Below are positions 1-7,992 of a DNA stretch of 39,336 nucleotides, in pieces (the first letter of the stretch is position 1; the number at the start of each line of letters is the position of its first letter). The position numbers and the translations under genes were made by a program. This DNA is from Prevotella sp. (GTDB taxonomy: Bacteria > Bacteroidota > Bacteroidia > Bacteroidales > Bacteroidaceae). The stretch covers positions 1 to 39,336 of the forward strand of contig JAFZSI010000013.1 in the NCBI GenBank assembly GCA_017619445.1. Direction: 5' to 3'. The notes under the pieces are model-generated. The model saw only the letters and a program-made list of their open reading frames with translations. It ran no database searches and was not told the DNA's origin.

Positions 1-6
1 AGAGAA

Positions 7-459
7 ATGCTCAAACCTCAAAGTTTAAAGCTCAGAGTTCAAAGTTCAAAGTTAAAACCGATTCTCAAACTCGCTGCAATGTTCATCGGCGTGCTGCTGC
101 TCTCGGGCATTGCCTACGCCGCCATCCATTACATGCGCACTGCGGACGGGAAGGAAAGAGGAGAGAGGATAGAGGAGAGAATAGAGCAAGACGTGACAGA
201 CAAACCACTTCAAACGCAGCCCAACGACAGTACGCTGCTGAAGCCCGTGGTGTTCGAGGATAAGGAACTGGGCACAATGCTCACAGAGATTGCAGCCTTC
301 TATCAATGCGAGGTCGTGTATAAGAGCGACGCTGCCAAGCATGTGCGTCTTTTCTTCACTTGGGACAAGAGCACAAGCATTGACGATGTCATCGCCACGT
401 TCAACAAGTTTGAGCGCATACACATCACACGCGAGGACCAGAAACTGATTGTTAAATAG
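7..459 (+). CDS. FecR-type anti-sigma protein, C-terminal (DUF4974-like) part; probably 5'-partial
   Basis: This is a short single-pass membrane protein. A hydrophobic segment spans about residues 22-43 and is followed by a charged linker. Residues about 80-150 resemble the DUF4974 domain found at the C-terminus of Bacteroidetes FecR-like anti-sigma factors (VFEDKELGTMLTEIAAFY, then a terminal ITREDQKLIVK). FecR proteins sit in the inner membrane and pass a signal from an outer-membrane transducer to an ECF sigma factor. No FecR domain is visible, and there is no in-frame stop between the window edge and the ATG. The real start may therefore lie outside the window, or be the internal ATG at 79, because the first 15 codons are built from a 7-bp simple repeat (gttcaaa). 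It ends with TAG 17 bp before the receptor gene, so the two are probably co-transcribed. Family assignment is by motif reading only. Confidence 0.6.
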   Translation: MLKPQSLKLRVQSSKLKPILKLAAMFIGVLLLSGIAYAAIHYMRTADGKERGERIEERIEQDVTDKPLQTQPNDSTLLKPVVFEDKELGTMLTEIAAFYQCEVVYKSDAAKHVRLFFTWDKSTSIDDVIATFNKFERIHITREDQKLIVK

Positions 460-475
460 CCAAAGCCACACAATT

Positions 476-3058
476 ATGAAAAAGACAGTATTCATAGCCA
501 TGCTATGTGGCTTTGCCATGTGCCTGAACGCACAGAAACTGACCCGTGACTATCAGAACCAGTCTCTCTCGCGGGTGCTTGAGGACCTGAACGCCGCCAC
601 GAGCGACAAGACCATCTACTTCATCTACGACGAGTTGGAGGACTTCACCGTCACCACGCATTTCAGCAACCTCACGGTGGAGGATGCCGTGCGCGAGGTC
701 ATCGGTTTCTACCCCATGAAAGTGACGTTCGACGACAACCGCATCTTCATCGAGTGCACGCAGAAAGAAGACACAAAGGTCATCGGACGCGTGGTGGATG
801 AGAAGGGAACCCCCGTGGAATTCGCCAACATCTCGTTGCTCAGTGTTGCTGACAAACAAACGGGCAGCAAAGATTCAACATTCATCAACGGCAGCGTGAG
901 CAACGAGAACGGCGACTTCGTGATTCCATGCAAGGAGCAGCGCGTGGTGGTCAAGGTGTCGTACATCGGCTACAAGACCGTCAGCCGCACCGTAGGCACC
1001 GGCCACATCGGCACCATCTCCCTACAGCCTGAGACCTACACCATTAACGGCGTAGTGGTGAAGGGAGAGATTCCGCAGTACAAAATGACAACGGGAGGCA
1101 TGACGGTGGATGTGCAGCACTCTATCCTGCACGACATTGGCAATGCTGACGACCTGCTGGCCATGATGCCGATGGTGCAGGGCAAGGACGGCAAGTTTGA
1201 GGTGCTGGCCAAGGGCGAGCCCGAAATCTACATCAACAACAAAAAGGTGCGCGACATGCACGAACTGAAACAGTTGAAGTCTTTAGACATCAAGAGCATT
1301 GATGTCATTACCGCTCCTGGAGCACAGTATAATGCGGAGGTGAATGCCGTGATTCGCATCAAGACGCTGAAGGCACAAGGCGACGGACTGAGCCTGATGG
1401 CCACCAGCCAGACGTGGCGCAACAACCAGTGGAACAACTACGACGACCTGACGCTGAAGTATCGTACTGGCGGCCTGGAGGCTTTTGCCAATGTGGCGTT
1501 CGACTGGAGCCACTTCAGCAATGACCAGGACTTGGAGCAGGAACTGCACATCAGCAAGGACATGTTTCATATTCATGCCGATTTACCCTTACGAAGCCGT
1601 TGGGCGAATTTTCAGTACAAGGCTGGTCTCAGTTACGATTTCAGCGCCGACCATTCAGTGGGACTGAGTTTCTCGTCGCAAAAAAGTCTTTTTGAGCACA
1701 TGAAGACAAAGATGAATCAGAACTATCTGAAAAACGGGGCCTTCTATGGCGACATCGTTCTGGACACGGATATCGAGGGGCTCGATAAACCAGTATGGGA
1801 ACTGAATACCTACTATATTGGAAAGGTGGGGAAACTGGGCATCGACCTGAACGGCACATTGCTACGACGCGAATCGGAGGACCATCTTGACCAGCAGGAG
1901 TATAGTAAGGAACTTGGCGACCGTCCCATCACCATTGTCAACTCGGAGAAAAACACGATGGCGGCTGGAAAGTTGGTACTGACTTATCCTATTTGGAAAG
2001 GCGAGTTGAGTGGTGGGTCGGAGGTTACTTCCACCCAGAGCCACGGCCGCAACTACAACCAGGAGAACATCATACCAGAGGCCGACAACGAGATGAAGGA
2101 AAAGAATATCGCCGGCTTTGCCCAGTACGACATGATGTTCAATGTTCAGGATTCAAAGGTCAATGTAAGCGCGGGCCTGCGCTATGAGCATGTGAGCACG
2201 GATTACAGTTCGTTCGGCGTATGGCAGGCAGAGCCCAGCCGCACCTATAACGACTGGTTCCCCAACCTCTCTGCAGCATGGCAGAAAGGCAAATGGGGTG
2301 CGCAGTTGAGTTACAGCAAACGTATAACCCGTCCGCCCTACAACATGTTGAGTTCGATAGTCATTTACGACAGCCGTATGCTCTACGAGGGTGGTAACCC
2401 GCTGCTGCGTCCGTCGGTACGACAGAGCATCGACTTCAACCTGACCTATGCTTGGCTGAACTTCACAACAGGCTTTACCCGCGAGAACGACTTTTTCACA
2501 CATATTGGGCAGGTGTATGACGAGGAGAACGAGATAGGTATCTTCCGGCCGGCCAACTTCGACCATCAAGACCGTGTCTATGCCACCCTCGTAGCTTCAC
2601 CAAAGTTTGGGTTCTGGCAACCCACCGCCACGCTGCACTACTATCAGCAGATGTTTGACGCCGAGGCATACGGTGCACCAGAGGGAATGAACAAGCCCGA
2701 GTTCAGCTTCAGCCTGCAGAGCTGGTTTGTCATCAATCCCACAACAAAAGCGATGATATTAGCCAGCTATACCGGCAGTAATCACTGGGGATTTATGTAT
2801 CGCAACAGCAGCTTTATCATGAATGCCCGCGTACAGAAAGCATTCTGGCAGGGAAGGCTGACGGCCACTCTCTTTGCCAACGACATCTTCCGAACAAACA
2901 GGACCAAAGCGACCACTTACTACGCCATCGGCCAGACTGCCCAGGACGTCTATAGCTATTCGCAGCAGGTGGGACTCACGTTGAACTACAACTTCAACGT
3001 CACTGGTTCTAAATATCGTGGTACTGGTGCTGGAAACGAAGAGAAGAGCAGACTATAA
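476..3058 (+). CDS. STN-domain outer-membrane beta-barrel (TonB-dependent receptor-like) protein
   Basis: Predicted outer-membrane protein of 860 residues. The start at 476 is chosen because MKKTVFIAMLCGFAMCLNA is a clean signal peptide; an upstream in-frame TTG at 449 would put nine polar residues in front of it. Domains in order: an STN/secretin short domain (about 20-95), a carboxypeptidase-regulatory-like beta sandwich (about 105-190, beginning KVIGRVVDEKGTPVEFANIS), a plug-like region (about 195-300), then a long aromatic-rich barrel to the end. This is the architecture of the Bacteroidetes 'outer membrane beta-barrel protein family' (OMP_b-brl_3 type). The STN domain and the FecR-like gene directly upstream suggest a trans-envelope signalling pair, with the ligand unknown. 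It could also act mainly as an importer. No SusD partner is present downstream. Confidence 0.9.
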   Translation: MKKTVFIAMLCGFAMCLNAQKLTRDYQNQSLSRVLEDLNAATSDKTIYFIYDELEDFTVTTHFSNLTVEDAVREVIGFYPMKVTFDDNRIFIECTQKEDTKVIGRVVDEKGTPVEFANISLLSVADKQTGSKDSTFINGSVSNENGDFVIPCKEQRVVVKVSYIGYKTVSRTVGTGHIGTISLQPETYTINGVVVKGEIPQYKMTTGGMTVDVQHSILHDIGNADDLLAMMPMVQGKDGKFEVLAKGEPEIYINNKKVRDMHELKQLKSLDIKSIDVITAPGAQYNAEVNAVIRIKTLKAQGDGLSLMATSQTWRNNQWNNYDDLTLKYRTGGLEAFANVAFDWSHFSNDQDLEQELHISKDMFHIHADLPLRSRWANFQYKAGLSYDFSADHSVGLSFSSQKSLFEHMKTKMNQNYLKNGAFYGDIVLDTDIEGLDKPVWELNTYYIGKVGKLGIDLNGTLLRRESEDHLDQQEYSKELGDRPITIVNSEKNTMAAGKLVLTYPIWKGELSGGSEVTSTQSHGRNYNQENIIPEADNEMKEKNIAGFAQYDMMFNVQDSKVNVSAGLRYEHVSTDYSSFGVWQAEPSRTYNDWFPNLSAAWQKGKWGAQLSYSKRITRPPYNMLSSIVIYDSRMLYEGGNPLLRPSVRQSIDFNLTYAWLNFTTGFTRENDFFTHIGQVYDEENEIGIFRPANFDHQDRVYATLVASPKFGFWQPTATLHYYQQMFDAEAYGAPEGMNKPEFSFSLQSWFVINPTTKAMILASYTGSNHWGFMYRNSSFIMNARVQKAFWQGRLTATLFANDIFRTNRTKATTYYAIGQTAQDVYSYSQQVGLTLNYNFNVTGSKYRGTGAGNEEKSRL

Positions 3059-3071
3059 TTTCACTCTTTTC

Positions 3072-3103
3072 TTTACATTATTCGTCTTTTTTTGCTATCT
3101 TTG
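3072..3103 (+). promoter_or_regulatory. Bacteroidetes-type promoter for the hydrolase gene
   Basis: A TTTA box at 3072-3075 and TATCTTTG at 3096-3103 are separated by 20 bp. This matches the Bacteroidetes sigma-ABfr pattern TTTG-N19-21-TAnnTTTG with one mismatch in the upstream box. Transcription would start near 3110, about 20 nt before the ATG. Confidence 0.65.
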
Positions 3104-3130
3104 CCCTCGTAAAAAACAAAAGAAAAAACA

Positions 3131-4396
3131 ATGATTAAGAAACACATTATCACCCTACTGCTTGCCCTCGTCGCACTGACGGGGCAAGCACAGGTTAATC
3201 CCACCACCGCCCTGCTCGGCGATTGGTCGGGCAAACTCAACGTTGGTCCCGTATCGCTGACGCTGGTGCTCCATCTTGAACAAGCCGACGGTTATGTAAC
3301 AGCAACGCTCGACAGCCCTGACCAGGGTGCCAAGGGCATTCCGGCATTTAAAGAGTTTCTGAGCGACGACTCGATAGCCATCAAGATAGAGAACCTCAGA
3401 ATGACCTATCGCGCCCGGTTGAAAGACGGGAAACTCGACGGCACATTCACGCAGATGGGACAGTCGTTGCCGCTCGTGCTGACTAAGGGCGAGATAGCAA
3501 AGGCGAAGCGTCCACAATGCCCACAGCCACCATTCCCCTACGAGACGGAGGAGGTGACCTTCCGCAACGAGACTGACGGTGCCACGCTGGCAGGAACGCT
3601 CACCTGGCCGGTAGGATATGACCGGCAGTCGAAGAAGAAGCCTGTGGTCGTTCTGCTTGTCACGGGTAGCGGACAGGAGAACCGCGACGAAGAAATCTTT
3701 GAGCACAAGCCTTTCCTGGTCATTGCCGACTATCTGGCCCGTCAGGGCATCGCCACGCTGCGCTACGACGACCGTGCCACGGGGAAATCCGTCGGGGGCG
3801 AGGTGAAGAACGCCACCACCATCGATTTCATGCGCGATGCTGCCGCCGGACTTCAATACCTGCGCAGCCGCAAGGCATTCAGCAAGGTGGGGCTGCTCGG
3901 CCACAGCGAGGGCGGCTGCATCGCTTTCTTGCTTGGCGCAAAGAAAAAGACCGACTTCATTGTTTCCTTGGCAGGTCCTGGCGTGAAAGGCGACACGCTG
4001 TTAGTAGTGCAAAGCAACCGCATCCTGTCGCTCTCGGGCCAGCCCGCCAATATGACTGTCGAGAAATATCGCCAGCTGGAAGATTCCCAGCAGATTCCTT
4101 GGCTGCGGTGGTTCATCGACTACGACCCGTCGGCCGACATCAGCAGGACGCGCTGCCCCGTGTTCGCATTGAACGGTGACCGCGACTGTCAGGTTATTTC
4201 CTCGCAGAATCTCACTGCCATCCAGCACCTGCTGCCTAAATCGAAAAAGAACCTTGTGAAGGAATATCCCGGACTCAACCATCTTTTCCAGCACTGCACC
4301 ACAGGACTCGTTGCCGAGTACGGTCAGATTGAGGAAACCATCTCGCCCGAAGTCTTGCAGGATATTGCGCAGTGGATAAACTCGCTCTATAAGTAA
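3131..4396 (+). CDS. secreted alpha/beta hydrolase (S9-like esterase/peptidase family)
   Basis: A 421-residue protein with a signal peptide (residues 1-20, ending GQA). An N-terminal beta-rich region (about 25-120, starting LLGDWSGKLNVG) resembles the domain that precedes the hydrolase fold in many Bacteroidetes enzymes. The alpha/beta hydrolase fold covers about 140-421. The nucleophile elbow is GHSEGG with Ser259, the oxyanion strand is VTGSGQENRDE (about 178-187), the likely acid is Asp350 or Asp352 in NGDRD, and His384 sits in GLNHLF. All members of the triad are therefore present. It probably acts in the periplasm on an ester or amide; the substrate cannot be read from the sequence. It has its own promoter and is followed by the palindromic element at 4417-4555. 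Confidence 0.88.
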   Translation: MIKKHIITLLLALVALTGQAQVNPTTALLGDWSGKLNVGPVSLTLVLHLEQADGYVTATLDSPDQGAKGIPAFKEFLSDDSIAIKIENLRMTYRARLKDGKLDGTFTQMGQSLPLVLTKGEIAKAKRPQCPQPPFPYETEEVTFRNETDGATLAGTLTWPVGYDRQSKKKPVVVLLVTGSGQENRDEEIFEHKPFLVIADYLARQGIATLRYDDRATGKSVGGEVKNATTIDFMRDAAAGLQYLRSRKAFSKVGLLGHSEGGCIAFLLGAKKKTDFIVSLAGPGVKGDTLLVVQSNRILSLSGQPANMTVEKYRQLEDSQQIPWLRWFIDYDPSADISRTRCPVFALNGDRDCQVISSQNLTAIQHLLPKSKKNLVKEYPGLNHLFQHCTTGLVAEYGQIEETISPEVLQDIAQWINSLYK

Positions 4397-4416
4397 TAGA
4401 TGTGACTATCATACAG

Positions 4417-4555
4417 GAAGTTAGCGGGAGTTTGAAGGAGTTAATGAGCCTTTGGCTCATGAAGTTAACGGACATTAGTCCACAAAAAGAGAACTAATGT
4501 CCGCTAACTACAGAGGTCGAAGACCTCTTAACTTCTGCTAACTCCCGCTAACTTC
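4417..4555. repeat. cloverleaf-like palindromic element, 139 bp
   Basis: A perfect 16-bp inverted repeat (4417-4432 with 4540-4555) closes over three separate hairpins. They are a 7-bp stem at 4444-4450/4454-4460 with a 3-nt loop, a 17-bp stem with one mismatch at 4463-4479/4493-4509, and a 7-bp stem at 4512-4518/4522-4528 with a 3-nt loop. The word GTTAGCGG and its complement recur in the outer stem and the middle arm, suggesting internal duplication. It lies between two convergent genes, so it may serve as a bidirectional terminator. The multi-arm form also fits a REP/MITE-type intergenic element. Confidence 0.85.
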
Positions 4556-4583
4556 TAACACTTGCCACAAAGAGCAAGCTCTA

Positions 4584-5144
4584 CTACTTCTTATACCTTT
4601 TAGGATGGAGTTTCACGTCCATCTTGAAATTCATGCGCAGCTCCTTTACGGTGGATTTCGTAAGATAGGCATGAGCTTGTTTCTCACCTACGGTGAACAG
4701 GAACTCCAAGCGCTTGCCGCCCAACGGTTTCTTCACCACTACGCATTGAGAGGTACTCAGCTCTCCCAAATTGCCGGCTCCATTAGTGTCGCGGCTCTTA
4801 AACTCGGTGGAGGTATCTACGTCTTTGTCATAGAGAGCCAGGATGCTGTCAATCGTGTCGAATGCCTCATCGGCTGTAGTGCCGAGCCAGATAGCAGTCT
4901 CCTTGATATTCTTACCTGTCACGCCAAGAATCTCACCCCCCGCCAAGATGTCGGATGTCCGTGCCACACCCATATAGTAGCCCAAGGTACCATCCTCGTC
5001 CGTATAGGTGAAGATGCTGTAGTCACCATGATCGGTCTCAGACTCGGCAATTTCCATCCTCATGCCCAATTTCTTCTGTGCTGAAGCAGACATGGTGCCC
5101 ATAAGCAAAAAGGCTACCAATATCCACAAATAATTCTTTTTCAT
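4584..5144 (-). CDS. secreted protein of unknown function
   Basis: A 186-residue protein with a typical signal peptide (MKKNYLWILVAFLLMGTMSASA, residues 1-22) and a soluble remainder. Visible features are an acidic middle (about 40-115), a region rich in small residues around 95-125, and a basic C-terminus ending HPKRYKK. A single Cys lies at about 133. I recognise no family. It faces the upstream hydrolase gene convergently across the cloverleaf element and appears to be a single-gene unit read from a promoter near 5278-5310. An envelope or secreted role follows only from the signal peptide. Confidence 0.75.
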   Translation of the reverse strand: MKKNYLWILVAFLLMGTMSASAQKKLGMRMEIAESETDHGDYSIFTYTDEDGTLGYYMGVARTSDILAGGEILGVTGKNIKETAIWLGTTADEAFDTIDSILALYDKDVDTSTEFKSRDTNGAGNLGELSTSQCVVVKKPLGGKRLEFLFTVGEKQAHAYLTKSTVKELRMNFKMDVKLHPKRYKK

Positions 5145-5277
5145 TTTTTCTGTTGCTTTTTTTAGTTAAACAATCGTTTATTCAGCCATAGCCTTTTCGT
5201 TTGCTTGTGTCTTTTTGACGCTTCTCTACTCAGGCTATACGAAAAAACACACGATTCTCTTTTTTAATAATCCGCTG

Positions 5278-5310
5278 CAAAAATATGAAAACCAATTGAA
5301 AACGAACAAC
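5278..5310 (-). promoter_or_regulatory. putative promoter for the secreted-protein gene
   Basis: On the minus strand TATTTTTG (plus 5278-5285) is preceded by a GTTG box (plus 5307-5310) with about 21 bp between them, a Bacteroidetes-type arrangement. The 5' leader would be about 125 nt and contains complementary hexamers atagcc/ggctat (near 5187 and 5234). The rest of the 337 bp gap 5145-5481 is AT-rich and I see nothing else in it except the higB promoter. Confidence 0.5.
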
Positions 5311-5430
5311 CAATTCTCGTTAAAAAATCTTATTAGTCGAAATAAACAACCGAATACTTAAAAAATCCGCGCACTTGCACTATTTCTTAGCCCCTTGGTC
5401 TTGTTTTTGGAGTAAATAATTCGAAAAACA

Positions 5431-5462
5431 TTTGGAAATTGTTCACCAATTAATTAACTTTG
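5431..5462 (+). promoter_or_regulatory. promoter and possible operator of the higBA-type pair
   Basis: TTTG at 5431-5434, 20 bp, then TAACTTTG at 5455-5462 is an exact match to the Bacteroidetes promoter consensus. The spacer contains the inverted repeat AATTG-N5-CAATT (5437-5451). This is the expected place for an operator bound by the antitoxin, as in other autoregulated toxin-antitoxin operons. Confidence 0.75.
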
Positions 5463-5481
5463 TACCGTTTTCAATAAGAAT

Positions 5482-5829
5482 ATGGAAAAAGTCCGCATCA
5501 TAAAGCTCTTCAAGTCCTACTTCAAAGACTTCTATTTGGCACAGACCGAGACTGTGCGCAGGAAGATTAACTTCGTACTGAAGCTGGTTGAGACGCAGAG
5601 AATCATTCCAAAGAAGTTCTTTCGAATAATTGAAGGCTCCGACGGCATTTACGAGATTCGCGTGGAAGTGGATAGCAATATCTACCGCATTTTTTGCTGT
5701 TTGGACGGCGGTGCCCTGGTGGTGCTGTTTCACGGATTCCAGAAAAAGACCCAAAAGACTCCACAGAAGGAAATCAAACGGGCAGAAGCTATCAAGAAAG
5801 AATATTTTAAAAGCAAGGAGACAGAATAA
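5482..5829 (+). CDS. higB: HigB/RelE-superfamily toxin (phage Gp49-like)
   Basis: A 115-residue basic protein. The core pattern EIRVEVDSNIYRIFCCLDG (about 57-75) followed by VVLFHGFQKKTQKTPQKEI (about 80-98) is characteristic of the Gp49-like/HigB branch of RelE-type toxins, which in characterised members cleave mRNA at the ribosome. The terminal KTPQKEIKRAEAIKKEY stretch is a family hallmark. The toxin gene precedes the antitoxin gene, the usual higBA order, and their stop and start codons overlap by one base (TAATG). Autoregulation by the downstream HTH protein is likely from the promoter palindrome. The symbol is given by family and gene order, not by tested function. Confidence 0.85.
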   Translation: MEKVRIIKLFKSYFKDFYLAQTETVRRKINFVLKLVETQRIIPKKFFRIIEGSDGIYEIRVEVDSNIYRIFCCLDGGALVVLFHGFQKKTQKTPQKEIKRAEAIKKEYFKSKETE

Positions 5830-6140
5830 TGGACGAAAAGAAAAAAGAAACCATCATGGAGTGCACGAGTTTCGACGAACTGCTCGATGCCGAGTATGGT
5901 GAGCGCGGAACAGAGGCTCGCGAAACGTTTGAGGCCGAGGCAGAGGCCTTTTGCCTGGCCGAATGTCTGAAAGAGCAGCGCCGTCTGGCCGGTCTGACAC
6001 AGGAACAGCTGGCAGCAAAAATCGGCACAAAGAAAAGCTATATCTCAAAGATTGAGAATGGCCATGCCGACGTCCAGCTCTCCACACTCTTCCGAATCTT
6101 CGGAGGATTAGGAAAGCGCGTGTCGCTTACCATCTTATAA
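5829..6140 (+). CDS. higA: XRE-family antitoxin (HigA-type)
   Basis: A 103-residue protein. The N-terminal half (about 1-50) is acidic and probably binds the toxin. The C-terminal half carries a Cro/CI helix-turn-helix (about 54-92: LAGLTQEQLAAKIGTKKS, then YISKIENGHADVQLSTLFRI). It would neutralise the preceding toxin and repress the shared promoter. The start codon is fixed by the one-base overlap with the toxin stop. The pair is followed by a hairpin terminator at 6195-6235. Confidence 0.88.
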   Translation: MDEKKKETIMECTSFDELLDAEYGERGTEARETFEAEAEAFCLAECLKEQRRLAGLTQEQLAAKIGTKKSYISKIENGHADVQLSTLFRIFGGLGKRVSLTIL

Positions 6141-6194
6141 GAACGCAAGCACCAAACTGGTGAAGCAATCATTACAAAAACAGCCCCTCAGGTC

Positions 6195-6235
6195 AAAAAA
6201 CATTCCACATTGTATATAATTGTGGGATGTTTTTT
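6195..6235 (+). terminator. hairpin terminator after higBA, abutting the metY promoter
   Basis: AAAAAACATTCCACA (6195-6209) pairs with TGTGGGATGTTTTTT (6221-6235) with one G-T pair and an 11-nt loop, ending in a T-run. It looks like an intrinsic terminator for the toxin-antitoxin unit. Its right arm ends only 1 bp before the metY -7 element, so it could also act as an operator. Confidence 0.7.
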
Positions 6236-6236
6236 G

Positions 6237-6244
6237 TATTTTTG
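6237..6244 (+). promoter_or_regulatory. -7 element of the metY promoter
   Basis: TATTTTTG fits the Bacteroidetes -7 box TAnnTTTG and lies 28 bp before the metY start codon. No good TTTG box is seen 19-21 bp upstream, where the terminator hairpin sits, so activation or read-through may contribute. Confidence 0.5.
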
Positions 6245-6272
6245 CAGCCAATTATCAACCCGAACAATCAAC

Positions 6273-7556
6273 ATGGAGAAGAAACTACGTATTGCCTCAC
6301 TTTGTGTGCAGGCTGGATATAAAGCCAAGAACGGCGAGCCCATCGAGGTGCCCATCATTCAGAGCACCACATTCAAGTACGACGACAGCGACGAGATGGC
6401 AAAGCTCTTCGACCTCGAAAAGGAAGGCTACTTCTACACCCGTCTGCAAAATCCCACCAACGACGCGGTGGCAGCAAAGATTGCCGCGCTCGAGGGAGGC
6501 GTGGGCTGTGTGCTCACCTCCTCGGGACAGGCGGCCAACTTCTACGCCGTGTTCAACATCTGCCAAGCGGGCGACCACATTGTCACCTCGAACGAGATAT
6601 ACGGCGGCACGTTCAATCTCTTCGGCGTGACGCTGAAGAAACTGGGCATCGACTGCACGTTCGTGTCGCCCGATGCCAGCGACGAGGAGATTCAGGCTGC
6701 CTTCCGCCCCAACACCAAGGCCCTGTTTGGTGAAACCATTTCAAACCCCGGTTGCGCCGTCCTTGACATCGAGAAGTTCGCACGCATAGCCCATCGCAAC
6801 GGTGTACCGCTGATTGTCGATAACACCTTTGCCACACCCGTCAACTGCCGCCCGTTTGAGTGGGGCGCCGACATTGTGACCCACTCCACCACCAAGTACA
6901 TGGACGGACTGGCCACGCAGGTGGGCGGTGCCGTGGTGGACAGCGGCAATTTCCCCTGGATGGAACATGCCGACAAGTTCCCCGGACTCACCACGCCCGA
7001 CGAGTCGTATCACGGCTTGACCTACGTGAAGGCCTTCGGACGAATGGGCTACACCACCAAGCTCGTGGCACAGCTCATGCGCGACCTCGGCAGCATTCCC
7101 GCACCGCAGAACTCGTTCCTGCTCAACATGGGACTGCAAACACTACACCTGCGCATGGCACAACACTGCCGCAACGCTCAGCGCGTGGCCGAGTTCCTAA
7201 GCAAAAACGAGAAGGTGGCGTGGGTGCACTACTGTGGACTGCCCGGCGACGCCAACTACGAGCGCGGACAAAAATACCTGCCCAACGGTTCGTGCGGCGT
7301 GATTGCTTTCGGGCTGAAAGGCACGCGCGAGACGGCCATCCGATGGATGGACTCGCTGCAGATGATTAACATCGTCACCCACGTGGCAGATGCCCGCACC
7401 TGCGTGCTCCATCCAGCCTCGCACACCCACCGCCAGCTGAGCGACGAGCAGCTGCGCGAGGCCGGCGTGGCTCCCGACCTTATCCGCCTCAGTGTGGGCA
7501 TCGAGGACGTGGAGGACATCCTCGACGACATCCGCCAGGCACTTGAAAAGTGCTAA
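6273..7556 (+). CDS. metY: O-acetylhomoserine sulfhydrylase / aminocarboxypropyltransferase (MetY)
   Basis: A 427-residue cytoplasmic PLP enzyme of the Cys/Met metabolism family. Enzymes of this type make homocysteine from O-acetylhomoserine and sulfide. The start at 6273 (MEKKLRIASLCVQAGYK) is preferred over the upstream in-frame ATG at 6210, because 6210 lies inside the terminator hairpin and before the promoter box. Visible family motifs are YTRLQNPTNDAVAAKIAALEGG, the SSGQAA phosphate-binding turn, EIYGGTFNLF (tyrosine stacking on PLP), VDNTFATP, and the PLP-binding lysine Lys208 in THSTTKYMDG. The length is typical of MetY. It is followed by a hairpin at 7596-7629. The methionine rather than cysteine assignment rests on family resemblance. 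Confidence 0.93.
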   Translation: MEKKLRIASLCVQAGYKAKNGEPIEVPIIQSTTFKYDDSDEMAKLFDLEKEGYFYTRLQNPTNDAVAAKIAALEGGVGCVLTSSGQAANFYAVFNICQAGDHIVTSNEIYGGTFNLFGVTLKKLGIDCTFVSPDASDEEIQAAFRPNTKALFGETISNPGCAVLDIEKFARIAHRNGVPLIVDNTFATPVNCRPFEWGADIVTHSTTKYMDGLATQVGGAVVDSGNFPWMEHADKFPGLTTPDESYHGLTYVKAFGRMGYTTKLVAQLMRDLGSIPAPQNSFLLNMGLQTLHLRMAQHCRNAQRVAEFLSKNEKVAWVHYCGLPGDANYERGQKYLPNGSCGVIAFGLKGTRETAIRWMDSLQMINIVTHVADARTCVLHPASHTHRQLSDEQLREAGVAPDLIRLSVGIEDVEDILDDIRQALEKC

Positions 7557-7980
7557 CACCCGTTTCGTTAAATCAGAACAACGCTTTATTATCACAAACC
7601 CATGCTTTGCGCTCGTAAAGCATGGGTTTGCTTTTAAATTTTCTAGAAAATCTGTACGTAACTCATCGCTTTGTTTCCACCATGTTTTGAGACGGAAACA
7701 CAAAGCATAACTTTACGGATAAATTTTCTAGAAAATCTGCACACAACTCATCACTTTGTTTCCACCATGTTTTGAGACGGAAACACAAAGCATAACTTTA
7801 CGGATGAATTTTCTAGAAAATTTGAACGTAACTTCCCACTTTGTTCCCACCATGTTTTGAGAAGGAAACACAAAGCACTGCTTTACGAATGAATTTTCTA
7901 GAAAATCTGCACGCAATTCATCGCTTTATTCCCACCAAGTTTGGAAGCACAAATGCAAAGCATGGGGTTACGGATGGATT
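7552..7980. repeat. 85-bp tandem repeat array, four clear copies plus degenerate ends
   Basis: Copies start at 7637, 7722, 7807 and 7892, exactly 85 bp apart. Each begins with the palindrome AATTTTCTAGAAAAT. Copies 1-3 also contain a stem between ctttgtttcc (cccacc variant in copy 3) and ggaaacacaaag; in copy 4 this stem has decayed. A degraded copy in the same register begins at 7552 (its 'cgctttatt' at 7582 aligns with copy 4), and a fragment follows at 7977. Copies 1 and 2 differ at only a few positions. Open frames across it look non-coding, because they simply translate the repeat. A related segment lies at 32080-32122. Confidence 0.9.
7596..7629 (+). terminator. intrinsic terminator after metY
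   Basis: A perfect 13-bp inverted repeat, AAACCCATGCTTT (7596-7608) with AAAGCATGGGTTT (7617-7629), encloses an 8-nt loop and is followed by gctttt. It sits 40 bp after the metY stop and also lies in register with the 85-bp repeat array that follows. Confidence 0.75.
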
Positions 7981-7992
7981 TCCTGTAACTAT

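Noticed and set aside
449-475. TTG start for the outer-membrane receptor
   Set aside because: It would put nine polar residues before a clean signal peptide that begins at the ATG at 476, and would overlap the previous gene.
7552-7980. CRISPR array
   Set aside because: The units are full 85-bp tandem repeats with no unique spacers, and there are no cas genes nearby; the same holds for the 21-bp repeats at 31996-32100.
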